NCBI GenBank assembly: GCA_022410635.1
Contig: JAJVDF010000019.1
Location: forward strand, 1,522,091 to 1,586,090
Direction: 5' to 3'
From: Tretioscincus oriximinensis
Taxonomy: Eukaryota; Chordata; Lepidosauria; Squamata; Gymnophthalmidae
Length of the DNA: 64,000 nt
Both the position numbers and the translations under genes were made by a program. The first letter of the stretch is position 1; every line of letters starts with the position of its first letter. Positions 23,545 to 37,184 of the stretch are shown one piece after another. The notes below the pieces were generated by a model, which was not told the origin of the DNA, did not search any database, and saw only the letters and a list, made by a program, of their open reading frames with translations.

Positions 23545-24950
23545 GTTTGTTTGTGTCTCTCTCTCTCCCACACACACACACACATACAAACATCTTTTGA
23601 AGGTTCAGAAACACATGCCTTTGTACAAAAGTCTATCCAAAGTGTTTTTATCCAAAGATGGGTCTTTCCTGAGGCAATAGGCTTCCACTGCATCTCTTCA
23701 TGAAGAGACCCAGTGGTGTCCAATAGTGGACTGCCTAGAGAAAACCAGATACATTGCCCCATCATTCCTTATGTTGGGAATGCTTGACCAAGAGATGGAT
23801 CTGATCATAGCAATGTTCCAACACCATGAGAGACTTCTCCCCTACTTTCCCATTTCCCTCCCTCCCTCTCTGTGTTATAGAATGTCTTGCAAAGAGTACA
23901 TTGTTTCCTTGATGTTCTCTGTTTTGACCAGTTTCAGCTGAAGGGCTGACAAGAGAAGTACATTTTTGTCTCCTTCTTCCCTCTTTGAAGTTTCCCACTA
24001 GCATAGAGAAAGCTTCAAATCACTTAAATATGATGGCTTTTGCATTTCTTGAGGATTCTTTTCTACAAACACTTCTTGATTCTGCTGTGGCTCTGTTAAG
24101 TCAGACATAGTAAGAAAAATATCACAATACAGTTTGAGCTTTCAGAAATTATACTTACTAGACTGATCTTCTCTTATGTAACATATAACAAACTGTCCCT
24201 TATATAATCAGTAATTTCAGCTATATTAAAATCCTTGAGTTTTTAAAGATATGCATTTAGCTTTAAAAATGTAGGGAATAGACCAAATAAGAGAATGCAA
24301 TCCTTTATCAGTGATTCTTCAACCATCTAATTAGTTCTTGAACTGGGGTCTTAATTATATTTTAGTTTTGCAAAACATAATTAGTGTTTTCATTTCTGCT
24401 TTAAATCTTCCTTACAGATAAATAACAAAGGCAAGTATGTCTTACTATTTAATATGAGCATTTATTTTATTTTTTATACACATCATATATAGGTTTACAT
24501 ATTTCTTGGATTGGTCTGGGTTCTCTTGGATATTTGGGGTGTGGTAACCTTCCTAGTAATCCAGAATTAAATCTACAAATTTTAAAAATCAGGGTGCCAA
24601 TCCAGTTTTTAGAATTTGTGGGTTTGTTTCTCTTCCATCATGGCAGAAGTAGATGCATGTGAGTATCCAGAGTCTAATCTAGTGAAAGTGAAAAGACACT
24701 GCTCAGTCACTCACCAATCCTACACCAACATGTTCCTACTTCTAAGGCTGTAGAAACCAGGTGAAAGAAGCATCAGTTTCCTCAGCCTGCCATCACATTC
24801 CTCATCCAAAGCTTGGAGGCGCTAGGTAGCAGAAGTGCTGAGTCTACTGACATGGCAGTAGCCAGATGGTACCTCTGCATGTTATGCTTCCAGACTGCTG
24901 AGCATACCAATGTCACCTCCACAATGTTCTCCATTAGACTAATAAATGTG
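23545..24950. other. Unique intronic sequence
   Basis: No supported gene. A short CA run lies at about 23568-23585. Confidence 0.5.
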
Positions 24951-24962
24951 GGGAGGGAGGAG

Positions 24963-25294
24963 CAGTAGCATCACTAGACTCTTGGAGACCCAAGTCAGAT
25001 AAATAAAGTGGGGGCTCCTGCCCAGTTGTCTTATCTTATTTTTAAATACTTCAGTGGCACCGCTGGTCTGTGATGCTGAGATTACTGCTTTGCATGCACC
25101 AATAAGCAGTCCTGTGCATGCGCAAAGCAGTAATTTCAGCATCACAGGCCCAGGCACACTATGGGAGTGTTTAAAAATAAGGTAAGACAAATGAATGGGA
25201 GACGAGGTCCAGGATTACTGGGGAGGCTCTAATCACCAAACCTTTGGGGGGCTGGGGCGGGGTCCTGCTTGCCCTATGGGTAGCTATGCCCGTA
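24963..25294. mobile_element. Foldback MITE candidate
   Basis: An inner inverted repeat of about 70 bp pairs gtcttatcttatttttaaa (from about 25028) with aaaaataaggtaagac (to about 25188), including gatgctga-attactgctttgc arms. The outer ends are weakly inverted. GGGAGGAG and GGGAGGGG lie just outside (7 of 8 match), but this sequence is low complexity, so the duplication is uncertain. Confidence 0.6.
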
Positions 25295-25299
25295 GGGAG

Positions 25300-28062
25300 G
25301 GGCTATTTAAAGCCCATGATTTTCCAAATCACATTTGAGGAAGGGAGTGTAGGCCGCATGGGTTAGGGGCCATGACTTGGGGAGAGGGAATAACTTATGA
25401 AAGAAAGGCTTGTGAAGTGGAGGATTGGGATAGGCTCCTAGATTTTAAGTATTCCAAACACGGAAACTTTAATCAGACATCTTTGCTCCTTGGGCAGTTC
25501 TAACCGATATTTGACCTTCACTAGCTACATTATTCCATATTTGACCAGATGTATCTATGCCAAGTAACAACATAACCATTTCTACAAGAACTTTTATTCT
25601 GATTAGGAGCCCCTGTTGTCAGCCTCTGGCCTCATCCACATGTACACAATGTAGACCATGGATGCGCTACCTGTGATCACTAATAACGTGTTTAAATACG
25701 TCTACCAGCATACCAGAAGGCCCTTGGGGTACAAACCACGGCCGCTGTATACAAGGTTTCCCCTGCTGAGAACTGGCAAAGGATACATTCTGGTGATACA
25801 ACAAAGTGCACCAATGAACTACATCTCCAAAAGGGTCTAAGACACTGTCTAGACAAGGTCAATAATCCACTTGCAAAGTGAATTTGTGATGCATGTGCTG
25901 CACCAATTTGTTATGTAAACCATTAGATTTTAGACTACTATATAGGGTTATTGCAGAAAGGCTGTGATGTGTGGATAGTTTTGGTGACAAATTGCAAGGG
26001 TAAGAGTTGAAGGAATCTGTTACTGACAGCAAACTATCCAACAGGATTTGGTAGAAGAGACTACTGTACTTCCTCTTAGAAACTAGCAAAGGAAATGGCT
26101 AATAGGAGAGTACATCACATGCTCCTCAGAAACTGACAGAATGGCAGAACTCAGAATATATTGCAAAGGCATACATAAGATAAATTAAAACTGAGAAACT
26201 GATAAATCAGGTGACCATCAAATCCAAAAATAAACAAGTGCCATTTAGATCCAATCTGGGTAAGAACATTTTCCCCTCGCTGTCAGAATCCTGACAGCCC
26301 AGCCCTAAAACTTTGAGGTCTGGGAAGCAAAAGAGAGTCTTTTCCAGTGCATGCCTTTCTGTCATCCAGACCAAACCAGATTCAGACCTACTGGTTCAGA
26401 ACTTGGAGGAAATAAAAATAAATGCAGGAAACTATACCGTAGGCTGCATTCAGGCATCACTCATTTATTCAACCATATTTGGGTATTCTGCAACAAAACA
26501 TGGATATATCAAAATATAGCTGTATAAATAAGTAACATCTGGATACAGTCTTTCTTTGAGAAAGCAGTATTTCTGCTTCAGATGATTCCATTTAGATTTA
26601 AAAAGTAAGCCTTTTCTCCTTCATTGCAATTTGTACAACTGGACAAATTGAACCCAGGTGCTTTTATGACAAAGTAAGAAATCATAATTCCATAAATACC
26701 CCACAGAGAACTAGTAACTAGGACAGAAATTTTTTATCTGAAAATGCAGCTGTACTTTAAAGAATGATTATTTATTTTTCAGTGTTTTGGTTTCATTTTG
26801 AAACTTCAGAATAAAAATCATAAGAAAACAACCCCAGTAGTTCAAAAACAACCAGACTAAAATGTCTAAAGTCTTAATCAACTGCTCAATAAACTGCAAG
26901 GTCTTCACTGAGACACACAGCATAAGGTAATTACTATGTACTAGGTATATTCAACAAATAGATTTTATCAGGGTGCAGCTACACAGAAAATAAATCACTA
27001 CTTTTGTTATATTTTAATTGGTTCTTAAAAACATGTGCATCTGAGGGGAAAATGCTTCAAATCCTCAACCAACTTGTTTTTGTCCAGACCAGTCTGCATG
27101 TAATTAACTCTTCCTGGCATAAGAATTGGCTTTTTAATTAATATTTTGCATAAGTCACACTGCTATGACACAATGGTAGAAGCTTACCAGTTTAGTAAAA
27201 TTATGCCCCCTACATTAACAAGTGTTCAAACAAGAGGAAAAAGTTATTGAATTAATGAAACATATCAGAGCGTATCATAATTTCTTCATATGTTAAAAAA
27301 AACCAACTTGAAAACAAAAATCTATATATTGGGTTTTGAGTCAATCTGTCCAACAATATTTATTAATAGCTTAATTAATTTGGGGCTTAGCAGATAAGCT
27401 GTAGTAAAGTCAATCATTCAACTGTAACCCGAATAAACTTTCACACAAGTAAAAGATTTTCTAAACAATTCCACCTTCTAGCTCACAACTTCATTATAGG
27501 TAGATTAATCAATTATGAGTAGGTTAACAAAACATGAAAGGAATCTTCTCTAGAATATTGATATTCAATTAACAATTTAATTGCTCATGTTAAGAAATGT
27601 AAGTTCTGGCTGTCCATTTTCTGACCCAGAAAGACACAAATTCTGTTTCAGAGATACTAGGAAATCCAAAGATTTGTCACATGCTCTTATAGAATTGGAC
27701 AGGTGTATTCATGGATCATTTTAACCTCTAGTCTAATATAAACCCTTTTCACATCTGTAATGAATTGTGTTTTCTTGTATGGACCTAGGAATGCTGAAGC
27801 ATACAAATAATTTGCAGAATTCTGCAAGTTATTCAGCTGCTACATTGCTTCAATGGCACTTATAGAAGCAAAAAGTGGAAAGGGTGTGACAACCTAGCAG
27901 ATACAACAATCAACTCCTAAATTCAGGGCACATTGACGGTGTAGGGAAAAGCAGACACAATGCCTACAATGGTGCTGTCCCAACATATAATTTTAATCCA
28001 TCTTCAGTCCCAAAGAACTGGATTAACCCAGGAAAAAAATCTGGTTTGTGAGTTCAAGACAC
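25300..28062. other. Unique AT-rich intronic sequence
   Basis: 2.8 kb with no supported gene and no clear recent transposon. The part from about 26550 to 27750 is evenly AT-rich and free of recognisable repeats. Confidence 0.5.
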
Positions 28063-28260
28063 AGGCTGACCAGATGATCCCTTTGGGGATGGGTAGGTGA
28101 AAACCCAGTTTTGGGGTGCCTCCCAGTTTTTTCTGAGGAAAATCTTTTCTATTTTTTTTTTATTTTGGGTTTTTTTGGGTTTTTTCCCTCAGAAAAAAAT
28201 GGGAGGCACCCCAAAAACAGGTTTTCAACCCCTCCCAAAAGAGGTCATCTGGTCAGCCTA
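28063..28260. mobile_element. Palindromic MITE (AGRCTGACCAGAT family)
   Basis: Starts AGGCTGACCAGATGA and ends TCATCTGGTCAGCCT, with inner arms containing gttttggggtgcctccca and its complement. This is the short, simple form of the family also seen at 18434 and 34501. Confidence 0.85.
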
Positions 28261-28363
28261 TTATAATGGCACCACGTGGATTATATTCTTGCTTACATTT
28301 GTTTTATTGTTAAAATTCCTTTATATGCAATGTTTTAACAGAAAAAATGCTATACCATAAATA

Positions 28364-28441
28364 TACTGCTCTAAACAATTAAGGAAACACTTTAACATAA
28401 CAGTGTATGTTAAAGTGTTTCCTTAATTGTTTAGAGCAGTG
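28364..28441. mobile_element. 78-bp Tc1/mariner-type palindromic MITE
   Basis: Nearly perfect inverted arms (CTGCTCTAAACAATTAAGGA and onward, about 36 bp) surround a spacer of a few bases. TA dinucleotides flank both ends (28362-28363 and 28442-28443). The arm matches the CTGCTCaaaa-AAGG-AACACT terminal style of Tc1-like transposons. It is essentially two terminal repeats joined together. Confidence 0.82.
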
Positions 28442-28802
28442 TAGTATCAAATCACCTGGACAATGCCCAAATGAAAGTGTATATTTATTCTTACATCACT
28501 TTTCAGTAAAAATTGAAAAGGTTAGCAGATAAATGGTAATGTGTAGCAATAACAACAGTGTTCAACATACACAATCTTTATTGTAGTCCTTACAAGACCT
28601 CTCTACTCAATCACTGAGAGCTTGTTTGGAAATGGAAGCAAGCCAGCCCTTTTGTCTTCTGTCAATAGCTTTGCTAAAGTCCAAACCAGGTTTTCTTGAA
28701 ATAGCTATTCCAGTTTAAACTTCATTTGTGGACTAAAGCCAATTTTCCTTGTCGGTTCACCATATCATTTTAATCAAAAGCAACATTGGCTTTGCATTAG
28801 TT

Positions 28803-28803
<1 letters not shown>

Positions 28804-28887
<84 letters not shown>

Positions 28888-28915
28888 TAATAATAAAAAT
28901 AATAATAATAATAAT
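28804..28915. repeat. AAT trinucleotide microsatellite
   Basis: About 37 units of TAA/AAT with two interruptions (aaaaat). Confidence 0.97.
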
Positions 28916-28919
28916 AGCT

Positions 28920-31900
28920 CAATGACAAAACATAAACTGGCTTTGTTCAGACCATGACCTTCACACTAAAAATCATAGCAGAGCCAAAGGTCACAATGAA
29001 GATTGAAGAATGCTTGGTCAGAGACTACATAATATACTTGTGGAGAAACAGATGCTGACTTATGTCCACCTCAACCAGTACTGCTCCACAATATAATTGA
29101 TACCTATTCAGCTGAGAAGTAAAATTAACTATACTATTGCCTTGATCTACCATGACTCCAGTACACAGGCCACCATTGTTCTATGAACATAAAATATAGT
29201 ATATCCAATGAATAGAAAAGTATATTAAAAATAGCAAGAAAAATTACTGGTAATTATAGGGTGGGCAAGTGAAAGCTGCCATAGAAGTTTACACTTTTAA
29301 CAGCCTATAGTAGAGATTTCTTTTTTACCAAGTGCAGCTTATAATGCCTTCAGCATCTGGGGAGAAAAAATGCTTTTTCTCATCCATTCAAGGTTCAAAG
29401 CTGAATACCAGTTTTTATCCGATAACCTTAAATTAAGATTTTTGTACTCCTTTTTCTGGAGTAGGACAACTTTCTCCATTGTGCTATGTACTTGCTTTTG
29501 GCAACAGAATGTAAAATGATAAAATTAATGATCCCCAGTTAAAGCAACATAGGGAAATCAGAAGGGGTATAGGATAAGGAGCTAGTAAAAGGCACAAAGA
29601 GACATGTTATCAATTGGTTGTCAAGATGAATTTTATAGATAGTAGACCACTAAACTGAAACAATGGAGGAAAATAAATTTGGGAGGATCTTTTTATATAA
29701 AATATGTAAACTCTTCAGTGCAATGAACATCCCGTTGGAAGGTTTAACTAAAAATATTCAAAGTTCTCAAAACATTAGCCTTCTAAAATAGAGTTTCCAC
29801 ATAAAAATCAGGATAAATGTGTGTGAAAAAATTAAAGGTCCAGACCTCTAACCCAGATTTTAGTTGAGGACCCTATTCTAAAAACAACAAAGTAATGCAA
29901 TGGAACCTTAAATAATTGTTTTTGCATGGTAATCATCATCATCATTTATAAATAACAAATTAAATTAATTAGGATGACTATTCACGTGACTATTACATTA
30001 ATATTTTATTCCTTTAGAAAAACTTTATCAAGAGCTAACTACTCTCAATTTTTAAATTTTGACATAGAAACTCTTAATGAAGGCAATAAGGAAGTTGGTA
30101 AACAGTGTTTTAGAGCACAGAACAAGCTGCAATTCATTCTATGTGAAGCACAAATATTAAAACGTGCCATAGTTATGGTAATTATATAAAGCTGGAATCA
30201 TTAAATATATTTAAATACAACACATTCCTGAATCTAATATAATGGAAAAGGCAAATTATTTTAATAATAATTGCAGCTGTGAAATATTATCGATTATCAA
30301 GGTGATTGTTCCAATGAAAATTTTTAGATACCTTTTATTTTAATATTGAACATATTAAGGAAAATTGGAGTTTATTTTCTATAAAATTAAAGACAACAAC
30401 GGAGTTATTTTACTGAATAATTTCTGTAACTCGATCAACGAGAATTTGCACTTAACTATTTGGCATGGGCTCTAAAGAATATCGCAAACCAATTAACAGG
30501 AACAATTGGGGGCATTTACATGCTGAATGCTAAAACAGTCTTGTTTAAGTCCAGTGGCTACAGCAGTATTAAGATCAAGCCTTCCTTTTCTGTTCCTCAC
30601 ATGGCATCCGGAAGTTAAGATGCTCAGTCCACCCCTTGCCACAAGTAGAAGACAAGATTTTGCACACAGTGCAAGGTGGGAGAGAACACAATGGAAGTCC
30701 AGTGGATCCAGAACAGCTCTGAACCATTCGCTCTATGGCAGAAATGATTGTGGACAACTTCTAAATTGTCCACAACAGGTACGTATTGGTAATAGTTCAT
30801 GATGCTTTGAGAATAGATGCAACGGATCTGGGTGGCAATAACGTGTTTCTGAGATCTGCATTGAATGTACAAAGTAAGTGCAGAAGCTCTAATTTTAGCT
30901 ACAGCTAGGAAGATGTTTATGTGCCTCTTAATGACTGATAATGCCCCCCTCCACATACGCTACTATGCAGTGCTTTTTAAAACTATAGTGGGCTACAGGC
31001 AGTTGCTGATTCACCCTTGTTGTGCAGTTTTACCAGAGACATCCCCTGAGGAGTACAGCACCACTATGACTACAGCTGGGACAACCTCACATGGATCTCG
31101 GCAACCACCGTGCACGAACTCTCCAATTGGAGGCTGGGCACTCCTACCCTCACGAGACTTCGTGTAGTCTCAGCATGGCCGTGAGGAATCCCTTCATGCC
31201 TCACACAGAATGGACAAATATAGCACATCTCCTGCAGTTTTGCACTTTCCCAGCAATCACTTATGGAACTTTGGCTCTTTGCAGCAAGCCGATTGCTGGT
31301 AATGAAGCTGTTTGGATGCCACTCCCATGTAAGTGTCTGCTGTGTAGATGCAGCCTAAGCCTCATTCAAATAATCTTAGCTTCATTAGCATATGTTTCAG
31401 ACATTGGGGGTGCTGGGTGAGGATATGAAATATCAATGTCTAGACAGTGAATTACAGGAGGAGACACAAACCACGAATTTAAAATAATTAGATCTATATA
31501 TTGCTGAGAATAAAATTACTTCAGGATTTAATTTAAACACAAATACATTTAATTTAAACACAAATAATGTTTCAAAACTAAAGCTTGCTCATCTAACGGT
31601 ACCTGCAGACCAGTGATTATCTTTCAGTTTAGAAATATTCATTGTGTGCGATCAGTCTGGACCATGACACCCATGCAAACGTGCATTCTACTAAAAAGAC
31701 TAGACCTTCAAAACAGCACTAAAACTGTCTTCTAGGTTGCAAGATTTTATTTCAATAGATCCATTTTTAACTATAGCAGAAACAGTTTTATTTCAATCTT
31801 TTTTGTTACATTCTGATCATTAAGTTCCAGACAGTTACATTTTTTCAAGCATGCAGATGGGGGAAGTTGCCACAGACGTAACACTTCTGTCTCCTACCCA

Positions 31901-34352
31901 GGAAACCCAAACAGTCAATTCCCAAGTCATCTTGAGAGCTGACATTTCTATCCATCTGTGAACAGCAATTTTACCAGATAAATTTGGCTTGAGTGCCTCA
32001 AAAGTCACTGCAAACTGAATCAATGTGACAAAGGATCATGAAGTTTGGTGATCCCACACTCAACCCTTTATTGTGTAATAGTGTGAGGAAATACATCCTG
32101 GGTACAGTTCCGTTCATCATAGTTGTCCATAGTGTCCATAGTTGAAATTTAAAAGCAATAGCTGACTGCTTCATACAGGTAAAATAAATAGGGAAATAAA
32201 GGATGCTGTCTTGGAGTGCCAAATATGCACAATATGGCTTACTTAAAAGAAGGAATGAAATACATTAAAAAAAAATTCCACAAAGGAAAAACCAAACTGG
32301 TCATTATGAAGTGTCCAATCCTCTGAAGAACGAGCTTAATAATACAGAGCAATGATGCCTCAAACCCTGTTGAAAAGCTGATTCCGAAAATACCAAAACA
32401 TTCCTGGATGTACTGAGCTTGGCTCAATAGGTTATTGGATGTATTGAGTTTCCTGTGAGCTTCAGTTTTCATGGTTAAAGAAGAATAAGAAATTCCACAA
32501 TCTGCAGCCTAATTTTAGGCATCAAGGCATTTGGAGGGAAATAAACATGTTAAGTTTCAGCATGAAAGATTAACAAATATGGAACAATTTAAAGATCAGA
32601 GTAGCAAAGATTCAAGGACTCTTAGCAAATTTTGCCTAACACAACATCAAGCCTTCTCTTGACCTGAAATAATTTGCCCAGTTTATGGCATCGTGATTAG
32701 TATGGATCCCCTGATCTTCTTCAGAGAGAAGTGGCAATAGAGAGTATGGCTCTTTTTCACATTAGCCTTCATCCTCTTCCAGAAAGAGTTCCAAAATTCT
32801 ACTCCCCACATGTCGCTAGTAGAATTGTTGTACTGCAAGCAAAAGTCCAAAATCAGGACACAAATTACAGTCTTAGTTTCCTTGATCCAACACTGCTCCC
32901 ACCTTACCTTGCTATCCCAACATTGCTATTACCATCACCACAAAAATCACAGACTTTTGCCTTTTTGACCCATGGTATAAAATTGTGGATTGTCCGCAAA
33001 ACTGCTTAACAGGGCCTGGGGCATGTGAAATGTTATGTGGACAACAAGGACTTTGGGCCTGATTCACATTTGGCATTAATTCTGTTTGGGAAGGTGATTT
33101 AAGGGATCTGATACCACATGCCACATGCTAGTTCCGTCCCTGCCCTGGCTTGTGCTAGCCCAGAATGGCAGGTACATAGCAGGCTCTTTAGACCACTAAA
33201 GATACTAGTAGTTTTTTTAAAAAAATGGTCTTCTGCTCTTGAAATATTCTTGTTTGGCTTTTGGGCACACCTCAATCAATTCCTTCTCTCTCAACAAGTC
33301 TAGTTTTTTTTCATAAGCATCATCCAGAACACAATACTGACTGACTCTCGGGGATGAGAAGCTTCAAAAGCAAAAGGTATATCTCAGCCTACTAAATCAT
33401 CTCAGCATTTTTATTGTGACAGATTGGAAATGGCTCTGAAATCAAACGTTTTCATTCTTATGAAAACCCTAAAATTGGCCTGTGATTTCACCCCCTCTTT
33501 CTTCTATCACTATGCATAATGAAAGAGGGACAATGAAAGTAATCAACTTTCAGAGTTGCTTTTGCTTCCTATGGCTATGGAAAAGGTTAGGAAAATCTTT
33601 CAAACAACAAAGGAAGCCCAAATACTGGAGGACTGATCCACTGAGTAGGTGGATCCATTTCTTGCTATGTCTCGGGAGAGAACAGAAATACAATAAAATG
33701 AGTGTTTTAACAGGTTTCTTTTTTGTTTTCATTCTTCAGAGGCTTGGGACCAGCCCCAAGCATACAGTGTTGGCAACTGGGGCTGTGATGGTACAGGCTG
33801 TCCTTTATCATTGCANAGGCAATACTTTTCAGCATGATTAAGGTTGCATATCTGGTAGGTATGAAAATGGTAAGAGATAGTAAATGGAAATTCTGAGCTT
33901 GATCATTTCTGAAAATCTAAGCTTCTTCTTCCTATAGAGAATCAGGGCAGGTATTTACGATATCTTGTTTTAAAAAAATTGTATACTGGTATGAGGCAAT
34001 CTCAATCTGTTTCCTTTTCCTTTAAGTGTATTTTGTCTCTATCAATGTGCATTTAAATCTGTTTGGAAGTCATTGTCATCTCACATCAAATCTCATCATG
34101 TTCATATTCTTTGCTTTCAGCAAGTCACATCTTTTTCTTTTAGCGACATTTTTCTTGCAATAAATTTCTCTCCCTGTCTCCTCTCTCCCTTTTGGCCTTG
34201 ACCTCTTTTATCAGTGATGTAAATCAGCTGACTCCATTTATGACTGCAGAATCACTTTGTTGGTTATTTTAATTTTGGCAAACCCAACTAGAAGAGAATA
34301 CCTTACACATAAAAAAGTGAAAACCACCACAAGACATATGAATGCAATAAAG
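28920..34352. other. Mostly unique intronic sequence
   Basis: 5.4 kb without a supported gene. A possible DNA-element remnant spans about 30508-31356; its two ends (GCATTTACATGCTGAATGC and, reverse complement, GCATCTACACAGCAGACAC) are loosely similar. A 10-bp perfect stem (TTGTGGACAA) lies at about 30748-30775. An N is at 33816. Confidence 0.45.
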
Positions 34353-34360
34353 CTATAGAT

Positions 34361-34718
34361 TAGGGTTACCATATAAAAATCAGGATAGAACTTTACAACT
34401 TCAATGGGAGTGAAAAGGGAGGATAAGCTGCACCTGGTGAAATTTCTCTCTTCTATAGACATAAAACTTGCAAAGTGATATTCTGTCGTCTATCTGGGAA
34501 TAGGCTGACCAGATGACACCTTTTCCGGGGGGTGGAAACCCGGTTTTGGGGTGCCTCCCGGGTTTTGCTGAGGAAAAAAAAAATAAAAAAAAGATTTTTT
34601 TTTTCAAAAAACCTTTTTAAAAATTTTTTTCTTCAGCAAAAACTGGGAAGCACCCCAAAACTGGGTTTTCACACACACCCAAAAGGGTTCATCTGGTCAG
34701 CCTAATGTGGGGACCCTA
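34361..34718. mobile_element. hAT-like MITE (TAGGGTTACCATA) hosting a second MITE
   Basis: Left end TAGGGTTACCATATAAAA; right end (reverse complement) TAGGGTCCCCACA. Flanking octamers CTATAGAT and ATATAGAC agree at 6 of 8 positions. Its ends resemble those of the 1843 element. A different palindromic MITE sits inside it, so this one inserted first. Confidence 0.55.
34501..34704. mobile_element. Palindromic MITE (AGRCTGACCAGAT family), nested
   Basis: TAGGCTGACCAGATGACACC at the left is mirrored by CATCTGGTCAGCCTA at the right, with inner arms containing ggttttggggtgcctccc and its complement around an A/T-rich centre. It lies inside the TAGGGTTACCATA element. Confidence 0.82.
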
Positions 34719-35451
34719 ATATAGACATCACATAGACATTCCACATAGACATCATCCTTGAGAATGCATAAAAAGGAATATGACCTTAAACAGATCCATA
34801 TATGTCCAAGTACCAGTGCAATCCTGCATGTGTCTTCTCAGAAGAAAAGATTATTGACTTTAACTATATGCTTGTATAGGTAGCTATCAAATGCTGTCTA
34901 CTTTAGATGAGGCAAAATTCTAATCAGGAGGATACTGATCGGGAATGTTGGCAATCACAATTTTATGTGTCAGATGTGGACCAATTGTGAACAGGCAGAT
35001 GTGCAGTGCCGTAACACACCTTTGTGTTCAGAGATTGGAATAAAACTTTGGAGACTTTGTGGACCAGTCCAAAGCTCACATCAGTCTTGAAGGTATGGTG
35101 TGGGCTGCTTTTATTGTTCCATCGTCAGAACCAAGAAATACAACTTATCCAAACCCAAATGTCGCATGAGGAATGGAGAAATAACTTAGAACTTTAGTTG
35201 GAGGCTTTCTAGTCATTAAGACAGACAGGAATGAAATTTAATGTCACTCCTGCTGTTGAGACTACCAATTATTTGTAATCAAAGCGCACTTTCAAATCCT
35301 TTGATCCTTTAACGTCTTAATTCTTGGCTTTTCCTCAAGAGTACTTTTGAAACAGTCTTGTGACATTATTTAACATACTTGACAACAATAATCTTTCTAA
35401 CAATTCAAAGAAATAGCCATTTGTTAGTCTTTGTTCAGAATGTTTAGATGT

Positions 35452-35545
35452 TCTGAAGAGGTAGATTTGGTTATGAAAGCTCATGCCCCCTACCTTTCTC
35501 TGGTAAGTGCTCCTAGTGCACACACCCCTTGCTAGACTTTCATTT
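35452..35545 (+). repeat. Dispersed stem-GAAA repeat copy
   Basis: CTGAAGAGGTAGATTTGG, then TTATGAAAGCTCATGCC, ccctacctttctctgg and a gtgctcctagtgcacac tail. It is clearly homologous to the copies at 45427 and 41534. Confidence 0.6.
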
Positions 35546-36154
35546 TAACAATGACAGTGTCAAACGACACCACAGTTTTATCATCATATACAATAAAATT
35601 TAAGCCACGTTTGAGTAAAACCTGACTTCATGATGACTTTATACTTCTCCACAATATTCTTAGCAACAACATTTTTTTTATTTTCAGGGGGTTGAAAATG
35701 GGATATTTTTCATGCGAAGCAGCTCTTCTATCAGTAAAGCATAGGTTTTTTGGATGTTGAGTTGGGAAATGCAGACTACAAAATAGTTTAGGATTCCACT
35801 CAGAGTACCAACTTTGACATTAAGCTAACTGGTAATATAATCCAACCCTAATTGGAGATTAAAAGGTATATCCCATTCTTTTCCTTACTGTATCAGTTAG
35901 AATGCACATACACATATACAGAAGTGGTTTTAGAACTAGCAACATCGGATGAAAGTTATACGTATGGCTCCTCCCCTACAAGTAGTCTTGATCCTTCCAT
36001 CACTGTTAACAAAAGTGCACTTACATATATATTCATTCAATACTCAGATTGTTCAAGAAATGCCAATGAGGTTAAGAGTCGATGACTCATTGGAAAGACA
36101 AGTGTTAATTGAAAGGACAAATACTAATGCCATTCTGTGTTAGCATAGGCTTTG

Positions 36155-36238
36155 GGAAGACCTGTGCTAGGTCAAAATGGCATCTGGGCAGCAGGCCCAT
36201 GAGACCACTTTCTGGAACAGAATAAAGGTCAAATAAGT
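36155..36238 (+). repeat. Unclassified dispersed repeat (AATGGCAT family), second copy
   Basis: tgtgctaggtcaaaatggca, tctgggcagcaggccc and actttctggaacagaataaa align with 22495-22592. Confidence 0.5.
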
Positions 36239-36593
36239 AATATATAAGTAATACCTTTTTTGAGATTTGGGGACTTTACCTTACAAAGCATATAGTACAA
36301 ATACTATAAAACACATGTCTTACAGTAACTTTAACAATGGCCAATTTTCTCTAAATAACCATAAAGTTCAGATGCTAATTACTAAAATTAGTACAGTGAT
36401 TTATTGGGAACTGCAGCGTAAACCCCAGCCTTAATCCCTTTAAAGACCAACTCAAGTAGCAGCAGATGATACAGGGATTCTGATGGTAAGGTTTTACGTG
36501 CTTGGCTGTTCCCCTTCCCTTGTTGCAACTAGATGAAAACATGTTATGTGACATGAAGATCTAGTATACAACATTGCCACTTTCTAGAAAATG

Positions 36594-36643
36594 TACCTTA
36601 AACTTAACTTTTATGTTGACTACACAAAGTTAAGTTTAAGGTA
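36594..36643. repeat. Perfect 18-bp hairpin
   Basis: Stem 36594-36611 (taccttaaacttaacttt) pairs exactly with 36626-36643 across a 14-base loop. It may be a tiny MITE or a structured RNA; nothing indicates which. Confidence 0.85.
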
Positions 36644-37184
36644 AGCTTAAAATGCTTTGTGAGTAATTAGAGAGTTGTCAAACAATTAGCAACGTGAATG
36701 CTCTGCTCCTGCTATTTGTTTGGAATATTCCACAGTCTCAAACTACAAGAAACAAATGTAAGTCTAGGAATAGTTGTAAGAATGCTTTGGGGAAGATTGA
36801 GTGTGGTGAGGCAATTAGCTGTGTGAATGCAGTATTCCAGTTGCTTCCCTTTACTGCTATACAATCAAAGTATGAATTCACCTGGTGATTAATACTGTTC
36901 CTGTTCAACTTAACAGAGAAACCTTGAAGCAGAATTAATATTTTGTGTCAGAAGCGGTCAGAAGCATGTGCTAAGAGAGCTTATTTTCCAGCAGGATTCA
37001 AATTTCAATGGTGCTAATGGTTTTTGGTTATCCTACAGTATTTTGCTTTCTGGTGGCAACATTTTTCTTACTTCAGTACAAGCAAGAAGCAGAACGAATT
37101 TGTTCAAATCATTCACTTTTGTTGTGCTGAAGAACAGATGCTTTTAAATTGTGGTGCTGAAGAAGACTTCTGAAGATTTTTTGG

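Noticed and set aside
23226..23765. 179-codon ORF with a repeated peptide
   Set aside because: CR1 remnant whose internal repeat stems from the duplicated bases beside an N.
28804..28915. Possible CRISPR-like array
   Set aside because: Uniform AAT microsatellite without spacers; vertebrate genome.
30508..31420. Overlapping ORFs at 30.5-31.4 kb as a gene candidate
   Set aside because: Frames on both strands of similar length, no conserved motif, and loosely inverted ends suggest a decayed DNA element instead.
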